Source of the DNA: Saprospiraceae bacterium
GTDB taxonomy: Bacteria; Bacteroidota; Bacteroidia; Chitinophagales; Saprospiraceae
Direction: 5' to 3'
Assembly: GCA_016722285.1 (NCBI GenBank)
Contig: JADKGI010000002.1
Location: 248,001-312,000, forward strand
Length of the DNA: 64,000 nt
Below, in pieces: positions 1 to 9,052 of the stretch (within the stretch, counting starts at the first letter, position 1; every line of letters starts with the position of its first letter). The position numbers and the translations under genes are program-made. The notes below the pieces were generated by a model. The model saw only the letters and a program-made list of their open reading frames with translations, searched no databases and was not told the DNA's origin.

Positions 1-675
1 AATAAGGCAGAAATACTTATAATAGATGACGAGCCTCAAATACGTAAATTGCTTCAAATCAATTTAGAAAGCAACGATTATAAAGTCGTTCAGGCAAGCA
101 CGGGAAAAGAAGGAATGATTCTCGCTGCTTCTCACCCACCCGATTTAATATTGCTGGACATTGGGCTACCCGACAAAAACGGACACCAAATTTTGCAGGA
201 GCTTAAAGAATGGTATAACAAACCCATTATCATACTTTCGGTAGAAGACAGCGAATCCGATATTGTAGCAGCATTAGATAATGGAGCAACCGATTATTTA
301 ACCAAGCCTTTCCGTACAGGTGAACTTTTGGCACGAATCCGGTCCGCAATTAAGCGAAATCAAAATACTGAAAATATCTCAACAGTCATTTGTGGTGATA
401 TTGAAATAGACCTGATTGCTCGAATTGTTAAGAAAAACAACGAAATAATAAAACTCACCTCCACAGAGTATAACTTATTGGCACTGTTTGCCAAAAATGA
501 AGGCAAAGTATTGACACACCAATATATCCTAAAAGAAATTTGGGGCGTTGGCTACCAAACCGAAACCCAATATCTACGGGTTTTTGTAGGTACGCTTCGT
601 AAAAAAATAGAAAACAACCCTAACAATCCACAACACTTCATTACCGAAAGCGGTATTGGTTATCGTTTTCAATAA
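1..675 (+). CDS. kdpE: KdpE-like OmpR-family response regulator, 5' end cut by window edge
   Basis: The frame is open from base 1, so the start lies outside the window; about 224 residues are visible. The N-terminal receiver domain shows the acidic pair (IIDDEP), the phospho-acceptor Asp in LILLDIGLPD (visible residue 53) and the switch Lys in LTKPF. The C-terminal half is an OmpR/PhoB winged helix ending YLRVFVGTLRKKIE and GIGYRF. The family activates genes on phosphorylation by a sensor kinase. Sequence style and the neighbouring Kup potassium transporter point to KdpE, partner of KdpD in potassium-limitation control. The kinase gene is presumably just upstream. The KdpE assignment over other OmpR regulators is inference from context. 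Confidence 0.8.
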   Translation, partial: NKAEILIIDDEPQIRKLLQINLESNDYKVVQASTGKEGMILAASHPPDLILLDIGLPDKNGHQILQELKEWYNKPIIILSVEDSESDIVAALDNGATDYLTKPFRTGELLARIRSAIKRNQNTENISTVICGDIEIDLIARIVKKNNEIIKLTSTEYNLLALFAKNEGKVLTHQYILKEIWGVGYQTETQYLRVFVGTLRKKIENNPNNPQHFITESGIGYRFQ

Positions 676-771
676 ACTTCCTTATACAATCTTTACTTCC
701 TCCTAAAAGATTTTATCTTTTACTTATAGTTATTGCCGTTATTTTGCTATTGAATAAAATTCAAACCAATT

Positions 772-858
772 ATGCATACTGTAGGTGTAATTTTACTAAT
801 TGCTATGATACTCTTTCTTTTAATTATGTCGCCTATAGATGTTTATAAAAAAAAGTAA
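772..858 (+). CDS. 28-residue single-pass membrane peptide, KdpF-like
   Basis: A short reading frame beginning MHTVGVILLIAMILFLL and ending in a lysine cluster (VYKKK). It is one hydrophobic helix with a positive cytoplasmic tail. KdpF, which stabilises the KdpABC potassium pump, has about this size and layout, and the gene follows kdpE. However, no kdpA is seen after it here. I infer a small potassium-related membrane peptide; chance coding is possible because the frame is so short. Confidence 0.4.
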   Translation: MHTVGVILLIAMILFLLIMSPIDVYKKK

Positions 859-970
859 AACACTGTTTTTTACTATTCTCATTTTTATAATATTTTTATG
901 CTAGTCATTTCAATTTTGATATTCTAATTATAAAAAACGTCTTAAATTTGGTCATTCTCAATAAAAGAAG

Positions 971-1093
971 ATGACAGATTGTAATATCAATATTTTAACA
1001 ATAGTTGCTTTAACTATTGGTTTCATCATAATTATTTTGATGTCATTCTATGGCTTGTGCGAATCTTATAGAAATTTCAAAAAGTCTAATTAA
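971..1093 (+). CDS. 40-residue single-pass membrane peptide
   Basis: Starts MTDCNINILTIVALTIGF, has one strongly hydrophobic stretch of about 20 residues, then a polar tail (ESYRNFKKSN). It lies between kdpE and kup, next to another membrane peptide. The family is not recognised. A second KdpF-like peptide is possible; the evidence is only size, hydrophobicity and position. Confidence 0.35.
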   Translation: MTDCNINILTIVALTIGFIIIILMSFYGLCESYRNFKKSN

Positions 1094-1250
1094 ATAATAT
1101 AGACTTTATACTTCCGAAAGGTAATGTCTAAAGATGTACTATGGTAATAATGCTTGTTCATCTTTATAAAATCTTTATGCAAGGCTATTAAACCTTGATT
1201 TTTTGCTTATCCGTTTCGAATGATCTTTGTAGCATTAAAATGTTATAAAA

Positions 1251-1406
1251 ATGAAATGGAATTTTTTCTATGATGAAGATAATAGCAAACTCTACAAATC
1301 TATTCAAGATCGGAATAAAGACTTCAAATATTTAATTGTATCAACTAATATAAGGACAGTTCTTGAAACAGCATCTTTCACCTACTTCAAGTATTTCCAT
1401 TTCTAA
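1251..1406 (+). CDS. hypothetical 51-residue protein
   Basis: An open frame beginning MKWNFFYDEDNSKLYK, polar and aromatic-rich, without signal or membrane segment. It ends 12 bases before the next gene. Not recognised. It could be a real small gene of the potassium locus or a chance frame in AT-rich DNA. Confidence 0.3.
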   Translation: MKWNFFYDEDNSKLYKSIQDRNKDFKYLIVSTNIRTVLETASFTYFKYFHF

Positions 1407-1418
1407 AATCAAGGTTGT

Positions 1419-1760
1419 ATGAAAAGTGAACTACAAATTACCAAACCCATTGCTGACAGCATTGTAAAATTATGTTTTGATGTACTCGAGTTTTCAAAAT
1501 TGTATGACCAAGACACTTCCAACAACCCAAAAAAGATTTTTCAATGCAATGACGATATTAAAGAAGGCTTAAATTGGTTTATTGGCTCTGAAACCAACCA
1601 AGAAATGAACAAAAATGTAAGAGCATACAAACAAGCCGTAAAAAATACTTTGGATGTGTACAAAAATTTAAAAATTTCATTTTCCAATAAGGAAAAAATA
1701 ATCAGTACACTTATCGATCTAAACCAACATTTAACCGAATTAGAAAAACAAATCAAATAA
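1419..1760 (+). CDS. hypothetical protein upstream of kup
   Basis: 113 residues, soluble, mostly helical and lysine-rich, no signal peptide. The stop codon is followed directly by the Kup start codon, so the two are probably translated together. I do not recognise the family. Its position suggests a partner or regulator of potassium uptake, but nothing in the sequence shows a mechanism. Confidence 0.65.
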   Translation: MKSELQITKPIADSIVKLCFDVLEFSKLYDQDTSNNPKKIFQCNDDIKEGLNWFIGSETNQEMNKNVRAYKQAVKNTLDVYKNLKISFSNKEKIISTLIDLNQHLTELEKQIK

Positions 1761-3731
1761 ATGGCAGCATATAGAAATGGAATTGTTAACAAGGTAACCA
1801 TAGGAACGCTTTTAGTAGCATTGGGCATTATTTATGGCGACATAGGCACAAGTCCGCTTTATGTTTTAAAAGCAATTGTGGGAGAAAGGCCTATCACCGA
1901 AATCCTTGTTTATGGTGGAATTTCATGTGTGTTTTGGACACTCACTTTTCAAACTACCATTAAATACATTTGGCTTACACTCAAAGCCGACAATCACGGT
2001 GAAGGAGGTATTTTTTCTCTGTATGCACTTGTGCGAAGATACAGAAACTGGTTAGCCATACCAACTATAATTGGAGCCACAACGCTTTTAGCTGATGGAA
2101 TTTTAACTCCTCCGATTTCAGTTGCATCGGCCATTGAGGGTATTACGAATTTTAAAGGACTCGAAAATATTCCCACGGTTCCAATTGTGGTTATTATTCT
2201 TTCAGCCTTATTTTTCTTTCAGCGTTTCGGCACACAAAGAGTAGGCAGCACTTTTGGACCTGCAATGCTAGTATGGTTCACCATGCTTTCAACTCTTGGG
2301 TTGATACAAATATTTTATCACTTTGACATTTTTAAAGCCCTTAACCCTGTTTATGCAATTAAATTTCTTACTGAATATCCTCATGGATTTTGGTTGTTGG
2401 GTGCTGTTTTTTTAGCTACAACAGGCGCTGAGGCGTTGTATTCAGACCTTGGACATTGCGGTAGAAGAAATATCCGTATCACATGGGCAGCTGTAAAAGT
2501 TTGCCTTTTACTTAACTATATGGGTCAAGCTGCATGGATAATGAATTTAGGCGAAGGAAACTTATTGAACGGACAAAATCCATTTTATGAAATCATGCCA
2601 AATTGGTTTTTACCGATTGGAATTGGAATTGCAACTTTAGCTGCAATTATTGCATCACAAGCGATGATTAGTGGAAGCTACACACTTATTAGCGAGGCAA
2701 TGAACTTAAACTTTTGGCCAAGAGTAGCAGTAAGGCAACCAACAGAATCAAAAGGTCAGATATATATTCCAAGCGTAAACAACATACTCTGGATTGGCTG
2801 CATACTAATGGTTTTGTATTTCCAAAATTCAACACATATGGAAGCAGCTTATGGTTTTAGTATTACCATTACCATGCTGATGACAACAATTTTATTGGCT
2901 TATTATCTGTATTACAAACTGCGCTGGAAAGGTTTGTTTGTTATTGCGTTAATGCTTTTCTTTGGAACAATAGAAACATCATTCTTCATTGCCAATGTTA
3001 CCAAGATTAAAGAACGGTGGATGTTTTTATTTTTTGAATTGTTCATTTTTCTTGTGATGTATGTATGGTTTTATGCTAGAAAAATCAATAACCGATTTAT
3101 CAAATTCGTTGACCTTGGAAAATATGTATCTGAAATAAAAGAACTAAGTCAGGATGAAACCATACCTAAATTTTCTACGCATCTTATTTATCTCACAAAG
3201 GCAAACAACCGTCATGAAGTAGAAGAAAAGATTATTAAGTCAATCTTTGCACGTAAGCCCAAGCGGGCTGATGTGTATTGGTTAGTTCATATCCACAGAA
3301 CTGAAGAACCTTACACACTCAATTATAATGTTTCGGAATTGGTTGACGATAAAGTGATTAAAATAAATGTGAATGTCGGTTTCCGCATTCAACCTAGAAC
3401 AGAGTTGTATTTCAAAAAAATTATGCAAGAGTTGGTAGCTAATAAAGAACTCAATCTTCATACAAGACCTGACGGCTCAACCAAATATAACAGCGAACCA
3501 GATTTTAAATTTGTGATATTTGAAAAATTTCTTTCTATTGAAAATGAATTTGCATTGAAAGAAGGAGTCCTACTTAATTCTTATTTCCTTCTCAAACGTA
3601 TGGGTCTTAGTGATGAAAGTGCTTTTGGTCTTGAAAAAAATGATGTTATAGTGGAGCAAGTGCCATTAGTATATCAAGCAGCAAGCGAGTTTAAATTAAA
3701 GCGTGAAGGAACTGAATGTGTTGAGGTTTAA
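1761..3731 (+). CDS. kup: Kup-family potassium transporter
   Basis: 656 residues, normal length for Kup/HAK/KT proteins, which move K+ with H+ across the inner membrane. The diagnostic YGDIGTSPLY lies near residue 25, followed by about 12 hydrophobic helices (to about residue 435) and a soluble C-terminal domain of roughly 200 residues. Further family signatures are GEGGIFSLYAL and GAEALYSDLGH. The start codon directly follows the preceding stop, and the next small gene begins 3 bases after the end, so this is an operon with the porin downstream. With KdpE at the left edge this is a potassium uptake locus. Confidence 0.95.
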   Translation: MAAYRNGIVNKVTIGTLLVALGIIYGDIGTSPLYVLKAIVGERPITEILVYGGISCVFWTLTFQTTIKYIWLTLKADNHGEGGIFSLYALVRRYRNWLAIPTIIGATTLLADGILTPPISVASAIEGITNFKGLENIPTVPIVVIILSALFFFQRFGTQRVGSTFGPAMLVWFTMLSTLGLIQIFYHFDIFKALNPVYAIKFLTEYPHGFWLLGAVFLATTGAEALYSDLGHCGRRNIRITWAAVKVCLLLNYMGQAAWIMNLGEGNLLNGQNPFYEIMPNWFLPIGIGIATLAAIIASQAMISGSYTLISEAMNLNFWPRVAVRQPTESKGQIYIPSVNNILWIGCILMVLYFQNSTHMEAAYGFSITITMLMTTILLAYYLYYKLRWKGLFVIALMLFFGTIETSFFIANVTKIKERWMFLFFELFIFLVMYVWFYARKINNRFIKFVDLGKYVSEIKELSQDETIPKFSTHLIYLTKANNRHEVEEKIIKSIFARKPKRADVYWLVHIHRTEEPYTLNYNVSELVDDKVIKINVNVGFRIQPRTELYFKKIMQELVANKELNLHTRPDGSTKYNSEPDFKFVIFEKFLSIENEFALKEGVLLNSYFLLKRMGLSDESAFGLEKNDVIVEQVPLVYQAASEFKLKREGTECVEV

Positions 3732-3734
3732 GAA

Positions 3735-4028
3735 ATGGAAACTGATTTTTCAAATATATTTTATGAAAAATATTTCAATCGTGGTAACAGACTAATAGAA
3801 GTGTCTTTAAAAAACGGTAGGAAGATAATCGGAGTATTTATTTCATTTTTTCTTAACGACTTCGATAGTAACAAACCATATATTAGGAGATGGCATATTG
3901 GTGAGGAGAAATACAAAAGGACATTAGGTATTGATGAGTTCGGTTTTCACATATGTAAACTAATTATTCTGAATTACATTATGAGCATTAAATTTTTAGA
4001 CGACAATTCACAAATGCATTTCGAATAG
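3735..4028 (+). CDS. hypothetical 97-residue protein between kup and porin
   Basis: A small soluble protein beginning METDFSNIFYEKYFNRG, with a possible beta-rich core (LIEVSLKNGRKIIGVFISFF) that resembles an Sm-like fold only loosely. It starts 3 bases after kup and ends one base before the porin, so it is co-transcribed. Function not recognised. Confidence 0.65.
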   Translation: METDFSNIFYEKYFNRGNRLIEVSLKNGRKIIGVFISFFLNDFDSNKPYIRRWHIGEEKYKRTLGIDEFGFHICKLIILNYIMSIKFLDDNSQMHFE

Positions 4029-4029
4029 C

Positions 4030-5144
4030 ATGAGAACTGTAATTGCCATATTATTTCTCTATTCCTTTTTGTTTCTGTCAATACTGGAAACAAAAGCTCA
4101 ATCGGACACTACTAAAACAATATCACCAAAAGTTGAGTTAAGTGGTTTTATTGAACCTTATTATGTGTATGATTTTAACCAACCTAAAACAGATTACCGT
4201 CAAATATTCTTTTACAATCATAACCGACATAACAAATTCAACATCAATCTCGGTTTTATTAAAATTTCAGCACAACATCAGAAATACAGGGCAAACATTG
4301 GATGGCAAACAGGAACTTATGCTACTGACAATTACGCAAATGAGCAAGGGCTTTTGAAAAACATCTTTGAAGCCAACGCGGAATTTCACTCAACAAAAAG
4401 AATAATCTATGGTTAGATGCAGGAATTTTCGCTTCGCACATTGGATTTGAGAGTGCCAATTCCATTGACAACTGGACGCTAACACGTTCCATTTTAGCTG
4501 AAAACTCACCATATTATCTTTCTGGGGCTAAACTCACTTATACACCAAGTAAAAAAGTTGAATTTATTTTGCTTGTATCTAACGGATGGCAACACATTCA
4601 AAAAATAAAAGGAAATTCCTTGCAATCATTCGGAACGCAAATCAAAGTATTATTGAATAACAAAATCACTTTAAACTGGAGCACATTTGTTGGCACAGAC
4701 GACCCTGACACAACAAGACGAATGCGATACTTCAATAATTTTTATGGTCAATTTCAATGCACAGAAAAATTTGGATTAATCGTAGGTTTAGACATTGGCA
4801 CACAACAAAGAGTAAAAAACAGTTCAATTTATAGCTTGTGGTTTAGTCCTGTAATTATTGGTCAATTCAGCATAAACAAAAACTGGAAAACTGCAATCAG
4901 AGCAGAGTATTACCAAGACGAAACAGGCATTATTATAGCGACAGGAACAATAAACGGTTTCAAAACAACAGGACTTTCACTAAATCTTGACTATACACCG
5001 ACAACGAATGTCGCTTGCAGAATAGAAGGGCGTTGGTTGAATAGCAAAGATAAAATATTTGAAACCAAAACAACCCCAACAAATGATAACTTGATTATAG
5101 GAACATCAATAGCAATTAAATTTTCGGTCGCAAAAAAGAAATAG
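4030..5144 (+). CDS. outer-membrane porin of the potassium locus, frameshifted in this sequence
   Basis: The first part (4030-4416) has a signal peptide (FLFLSILETKAQS) and beta-barrel strands; it runs into a stop after IIYG. One base added in the A-run near 4398-4402 joins it to KKNNLWLDAGIFASHIGF and the rest, giving 371 residues. The body has alternating aromatic and polar strands and ends with a typical outer-membrane strand (AIKFSVAKKK). Bacteroidota Kdp loci commonly carry such a porin, presumably to let K+ into the periplasm. Because the break lies in a homopolymer and the rest is intact, I treat it as a likely sequencing error. Confidence 0.75.
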
Positions 5145-6056
5145 CCATCGCACAGGTGTAAGCACAATTGCCTTAGCGAAAGCAAAGGCAAAGAGTAAAA
5201 ATTGCAAGAGAGCTGTCACCTTTAGCACCAAAAACCATTTTAATTTTCCTTCCCTTCCAAAATTTTCAAAACTGCTAACACGCAACTGCCACAACTTTAG
5301 AAAGTGAAAGCCTTTGCAGACAAAACCTTCACGACACAGACGACAGGATGCCAACCGCTAACAACTAAGTTTTTGTGCCGTGCGGAGTACAAACCATGAA
5401 ATCCCTGTTGAGCGATACCTTCGGTAACGAGGATAGACTTGGAAAATCCACCACTGGTCAGGTTTTTTTATTATTATGCGAATATCGTGATTTCAGATGA
5501 GAGTTGTAATTTTTGTGGCCATATATATTTATTAGAATTTGTAATATAGTACATGCAACTTACCGAAAAACAGCTGGTTTCGGATCCCTCACTATATGGT
5601 GATTTCGTATCACGATTTTCTCGTCTCAGGACGATATCGTTCAGTCTTACTCTCCTGATAAACTGTTTCTTTAAGCAGTTTGTACAACTTAAATGAAATT
5701 TGTACATTTGCTATTCAAGGCACATACACTGTACTTACGACCATATCTATTGATCAACATCATTGAATAATACAAGTTCAAAAAGCACTTCGAAGGGTAT
5801 ATTTTGACTTATTTCCGTATAATCACCATAAATCAATCCATTAGCTCAAAAATAAGCCGCCAAAATTTCAAACCCATTTTCCATCACTTAAAAATAAAAG
5901 TCGCTTAAAATACGCTTAAATATACCATTTTTACCCACATTTGATCATAAATCGGTGGTTTTTAGACATACTGCCGTTAGCGGTAAGCGTAAAACAACAT
6001 ACTAGTAAATTCGATAAGAATTATTACTATTAATTTTTTTTAAATTTTCAAAATCA
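5145..6056 (+). other. long intergenic region with a promoter and CCGCTAA-type motifs
   Basis: No convincing gene in about 900 bases; the short frames here lack family features. It holds one good promoter (5679-5710), a CCGCTAAC motif near 5356 and its reverse complement GTTAGCGG near 5974, in a GC-richer stretch than the surroundings. It marks the border between the potassium locus and the accessory genes. Confidence 0.5.
5679..5710 (+). promoter_or_regulatory. Bacteroidota-type promoter
   Basis: TTTG at 5679-5682, 20-base spacer, TACATTTG at 5703-5710, matching TTTG-N19/20-TAnnTTTG. It points toward the Crp-like gene at 6057, leaving a leader of about 340 bases. A diverged copy of this stretch, also a promoter, occurs at 10141-10172. 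Confidence 0.6.
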
Positions 6057-6626
6057 ATGGAATTCAAAAATATTTATAATCATTCTCTTTGGGATCAAAA
6101 TGAAATAGAATATATAAAATCAAATCATTCAAAAATTAATCTAAGAAAAGGTCAGGTTTTGCTAAAGGAAGGTCAGGTTTCAAAAGAGTATTATTGTATT
6201 GAAAGTGGCATTTTAAGAGCTTATGCCTTTGACTACAATAGAAATGAGATTACAACATGTTTTTTCTCAGAGAGCGAGATTGCAATTGAACCTTCATCTC
6301 TGTTTCTATGTGTCCCATCCAAAGAAAACATTGAAGCTATAACGGATTGTATCTGTTGGAAAATAAATTTTGAAGATTTTCAAAATTTGTTTCATTCGGT
6401 ACCCCATTTTAGTGATTGGGGGAGACAATGGATGACTATTGAATTACTCAATTCACGACAAAGATCACTTTCTTTACTAACTGATTCTGCAAAAGAAAGA
6501 TATTTACAGCTTCTGAAATCAAAACCACAAATAATAAAATACTCGCCATTAAAGTACATAGCCTCTTATTTAGGTATTACAGACTCAACTTTAAGCAAAA
6601 TCAGAAAGCAATTATCCAGCTTTTAA
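6057..6626 (+). CDS. Crp/Fnr-family transcription regulator
   Basis: 189 residues. The N-terminal half is a cyclic-nucleotide-binding-type beta roll (LRKGQVLLKEGQVSKEYYCI, then GILRAYAF). The C-terminal part has the Bacteroidota-style helix-turn-helix (PLKYIASYLGITDSTLSKIR). Such regulators in this phylum often control nearby stress or transport genes. It is monocistronic, with 120 bases to the next gene. The Arg that binds cAMP in Crp is not evident, so the ligand is unknown. Confidence 0.85.
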   Translation: MEFKNIYNHSLWDQNEIEYIKSNHSKINLRKGQVLLKEGQVSKEYYCIESGILRAYAFDYNRNEITTCFFSESEIAIEPSSLFLCVPSKENIEAITDCICWKINFEDFQNLFHSVPHFSDWGRQWMTIELLNSRQRSLSLLTDSAKERYLQLLKSKPQIIKYSPLKYIASYLGITDSTLSKIRKQLSSF

Positions 6627-6746
6627 TAATTTCTTGTCATAGAACAAGTCAAAAGCAATTCAAAACTTCTAATTTTGGCTTATAAAGTCTGAATCCTTAC
6701 TTTTAAATAAGTACGGCATAATTATGTCAGCATTTTTTCATCAAAA

Positions 6747-7934
6747 ATGAAAATAACACACATTTCTAAAATACTATTCTCTTTAATGCTTAGCGTAAGC
6801 CTTTACGCACAAGATGGGATAATGAACCAAGGCGAAATGGTTTCAAAAAAAGTGTATCACGAAATTCCATTTTTCAATACAAAAGATGAAATTGTTCAAT
6901 TTGTAACTTTAAAGGGCAAATCATTCAAGTTCATTTTCGATACTGGTGCTCCTTTGGCAATTTCAAATGAATTACAAAATTCTCACCAATATCCAATTCT
7001 TCATTTAGTTCCTTTAAAAGATGCACATAATAATTCCGACACTATAAAAATTGTATTAATTGACACTATTCAAATAGGCAACATAGTTTTTAAAGATATT
7101 CCAGCTGTTGTAATTGATTTTAAAAACTCTCCTATCGGATGTCAAAACATTGATGGTATTATAGGAAGCAACATAGCAAGATTTCTATTGGTACAATTTG
7201 ATTTATCCCAAAACAAAATCATTTTTACCGACCAACACGATAAAATAATTTTTGCGAAAGAAAAACTCCCTATAATTCTTGATAATCAAAGCAACGCATT
7301 CTTTAAAGTAAATTTTAATGATACAATAATTGATTCATTACATTTTGATTCGGGAATGGGTAAGCTTTATGATATGAATATAAGTACAGCAAAAAATTGA
7401 TTGTCACTTTCAAAGACGAGAAAAATAATTTTTACAAAGGATATGGGATTTCAGGACAAGGAATACTGGGCAATGCCCAGGAAGAAGAGACGTACTTAAT
7501 TAATACAAAATTCAAATTAGGAAATCATATCATTGAAAATGCTCAAATAGGTACAACTCCTACTGTTTCTCGAATTGGTCGAGAACTCCTTAATCACGGA
7601 ATTTTAACGATAGATTATATCAGAAAACAATACAGTTTTGAAAAAATACCCTCACCGATTAAATCACCCTAAACCCAACTTTGGTTTTGAAATAATAACA
7701 GAAGAAAACAAAGTGATAGAGGTGTTGTATGGGGAAAATACTAAAGCACAAAAAAGCAGGTTTAGCTCGGGGACTGAAATAAAAGAAATAAATGGCATCG
7801 CCTTTAATAGCAAATCTTCTTGTGAAATAGAAAAAATATTGGAAATCGAATTTTCAAAAAAGAAATTAAGAATTACCTACTTAAAAAGTGGGATAGAAAA
7901 AACTAGAGTTTTCGGCTTAATCAAAAATAAATAA
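6747..7934 (+). CDS. periplasmic retropepsin-like aspartyl protease with PDZ domain, two frameshifts in this sequence
   Basis: Three frames join into one 395-residue protein. It has a signal peptide (ILFSLMLSVSLYAQDG), then an aspartyl protease domain with FIFDTGAPLAIS (catalytic DTG) near residue 72. A second, diverged copy reads LHFDSGMGKLYD (DSG near residue 202). The C-terminal PDZ-like domain covers SSGTEIKEINGIAF. Restoring one A near 7393 and removing one C from the CCC near 7668 gives the full frame; the two changes cancel. Paired homopolymer errors are likelier than decay. Related two-domain proteins are common in Bacteroidota; substrates are unknown. Confidence 0.7.
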
Positions 7935-7940
7935 GGAAAT

Positions 7941-8387
7941 ATGAAAAATTATCTTTTATTAATAATGAGTTCATTATTCATTCTTTCTTGTACAATCGAC
8001 AAAAAAGAAAGCATTCCTGTAAAAAACATAGAATTAGCCAAAAAGTCATTTGCGGCTTTTAATGCACACAATTGGGAGTTGCAAGCGAGTTTTTTTTCTG
8101 ACACCTGCAAATACCTAGACCCTTCATACGGTGACAAGCACGTTGTGGTGAATAGAAAAGAAAAAGCAATTAAGTATGCATCTTTGGAACAAACTTCACC
8201 CGATATTAAAGATAGTATCACAAATATTTTTGGTTACGAAGATAAGGTGGTCATACAATTCACATCCACAGGTACCGCAATTACTGAAAAAGGTAAATAT
8301 AAATGGTCCGTCCCTATTTGTTGCGTTTTTACTTATAAGGACGGCATAGTCATTGTAGATGAAACATATTATAACAGAGGAAAATAA
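7941..8387 (+). CDS. NTF2-like (SnoaL-fold) lipoprotein
   Basis: 148 residues with a lipoprotein signal (LLLIMSSLFILSC, lipid-accepting Cys near residue 17) and an NTF2-like body: AFNAHNWELQASFFSDTCKY is the typical opening helix of this fold, ending in curved-sheet strands (YKWSVPICCVFTYKDGIVIVDE). It begins 6 bases after the protease gene. Members bind or convert small molecules; no catalytic set can be named here. Confidence 0.7.
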   Translation: MKNYLLLIMSSLFILSCTIDKKESIPVKNIELAKKSFAAFNAHNWELQASFFSDTCKYLDPSYGDKHVVVNRKEKAIKYASLEQTSPDIKDSITNIFGYEDKVVIQFTSTGTAITEKGKYKWSVPICCVFTYKDGIVIVDETYYNRGK

Positions 8388-8411
8388 AACACTATTTTAT
8401 CATCAATAAAA

Positions 8412-8612
8412 ATGAAAAAACAAACATTAATTTTATTAGTTATAGGGAGCTTATGTGTGAGTTTAACGCTATTTACCAAACACCTATTTTCAGGATTTAA
8501 TGATATAGATGATTTTGCGAAAGGATTATTAGGAGTTGCACTCATTATATCAGCACTTTTCGTGCAGAGAAAATTAGAAAGAAATCCAAACAACGTAAAA
8601 AATAAATTATGA
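8412..8612 (+). CDS. small two-helix membrane protein
   Basis: 66 residues with two hydrophobic segments (LILLVIGSLCVSLTLF and LLGVALIISALFV) and a basic tail. Its stop overlaps the next start by the ATGA arrangement at 8609, so the two genes are translationally coupled. Family not recognised. Confidence 0.6.
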   Translation: MKKQTLILLVIGSLCVSLTLFTKHLFSGFNDIDDFAKGLLGVALIISALFVQRKLERNPNNVKNKL

Positions 8613-9052
8613 AAAAGTACACCTTTTGGGTAAAAACGGGAATTGCTTTTCAAATGATAACAACAATTTTTCATTCATTAAGTCTTGTCAATGAAGCCCA
8701 GCCCGCTAATGAAACCGAGACGCAATTATTGGGTTTAATGAAAAGTTATAAATTCGACTTAGGATTAGGATTTTTTAAATCAATGAATGATTTGATGACC
8801 TCATTTAGCATTTCGTTCAGCTTATTGTTGCTTTTTTCAATTTGTATCAATTGGTTTTTATTAAAGAAGAATGTTGAGATTAATATTTGGAAAGGAATTA
8901 TCCTAATAAACCTAATCATTTTTTCACTCTGCTTTTTGACTATGACTGTTTTCACATTTTTACCCCCAATAATTTGCACAGGTTTAATTGTAATTTCTTT
9001 TCTAATTGCATTAATCTTAATAAAACCAAAAACTTCAACAGACTTAATATGA
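8609..9052 (+). CDS. four-helix membrane protein, unknown function
   Basis: 147 residues with about four hydrophobic helices. It overlaps the preceding gene by ATGA and the following gene by ATGA at 9049, making a tightly coupled trio. The sequence resembles small integral membrane proteins of Bacteroidota, but I cannot name a family. Confidence 0.6.
   Translation: MKKYTFWVKTGIAFQMITTIFHSLSLVNEAQPANETETQLLGLMKSYKFDLGLGFFKSMNDLMTSFSISFSLLLLFSICINWFLLKKNVEINIWKGIILINLIIFSLCFLTMTVFTFLPPIICTGLIVISFLIALILIKPKTSTDLI

Noticed and set aside
1541..1828. 95-residue minus-strand frame
   Set aside because: It is antisense to the hypothetical gene and kup start, both of which have better coding evidence.
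5474..5707. 77-residue minus-strand frame as a gene
   Set aside because: No family features, overlaps a promoter on the other strand and lies in a region without coding character.
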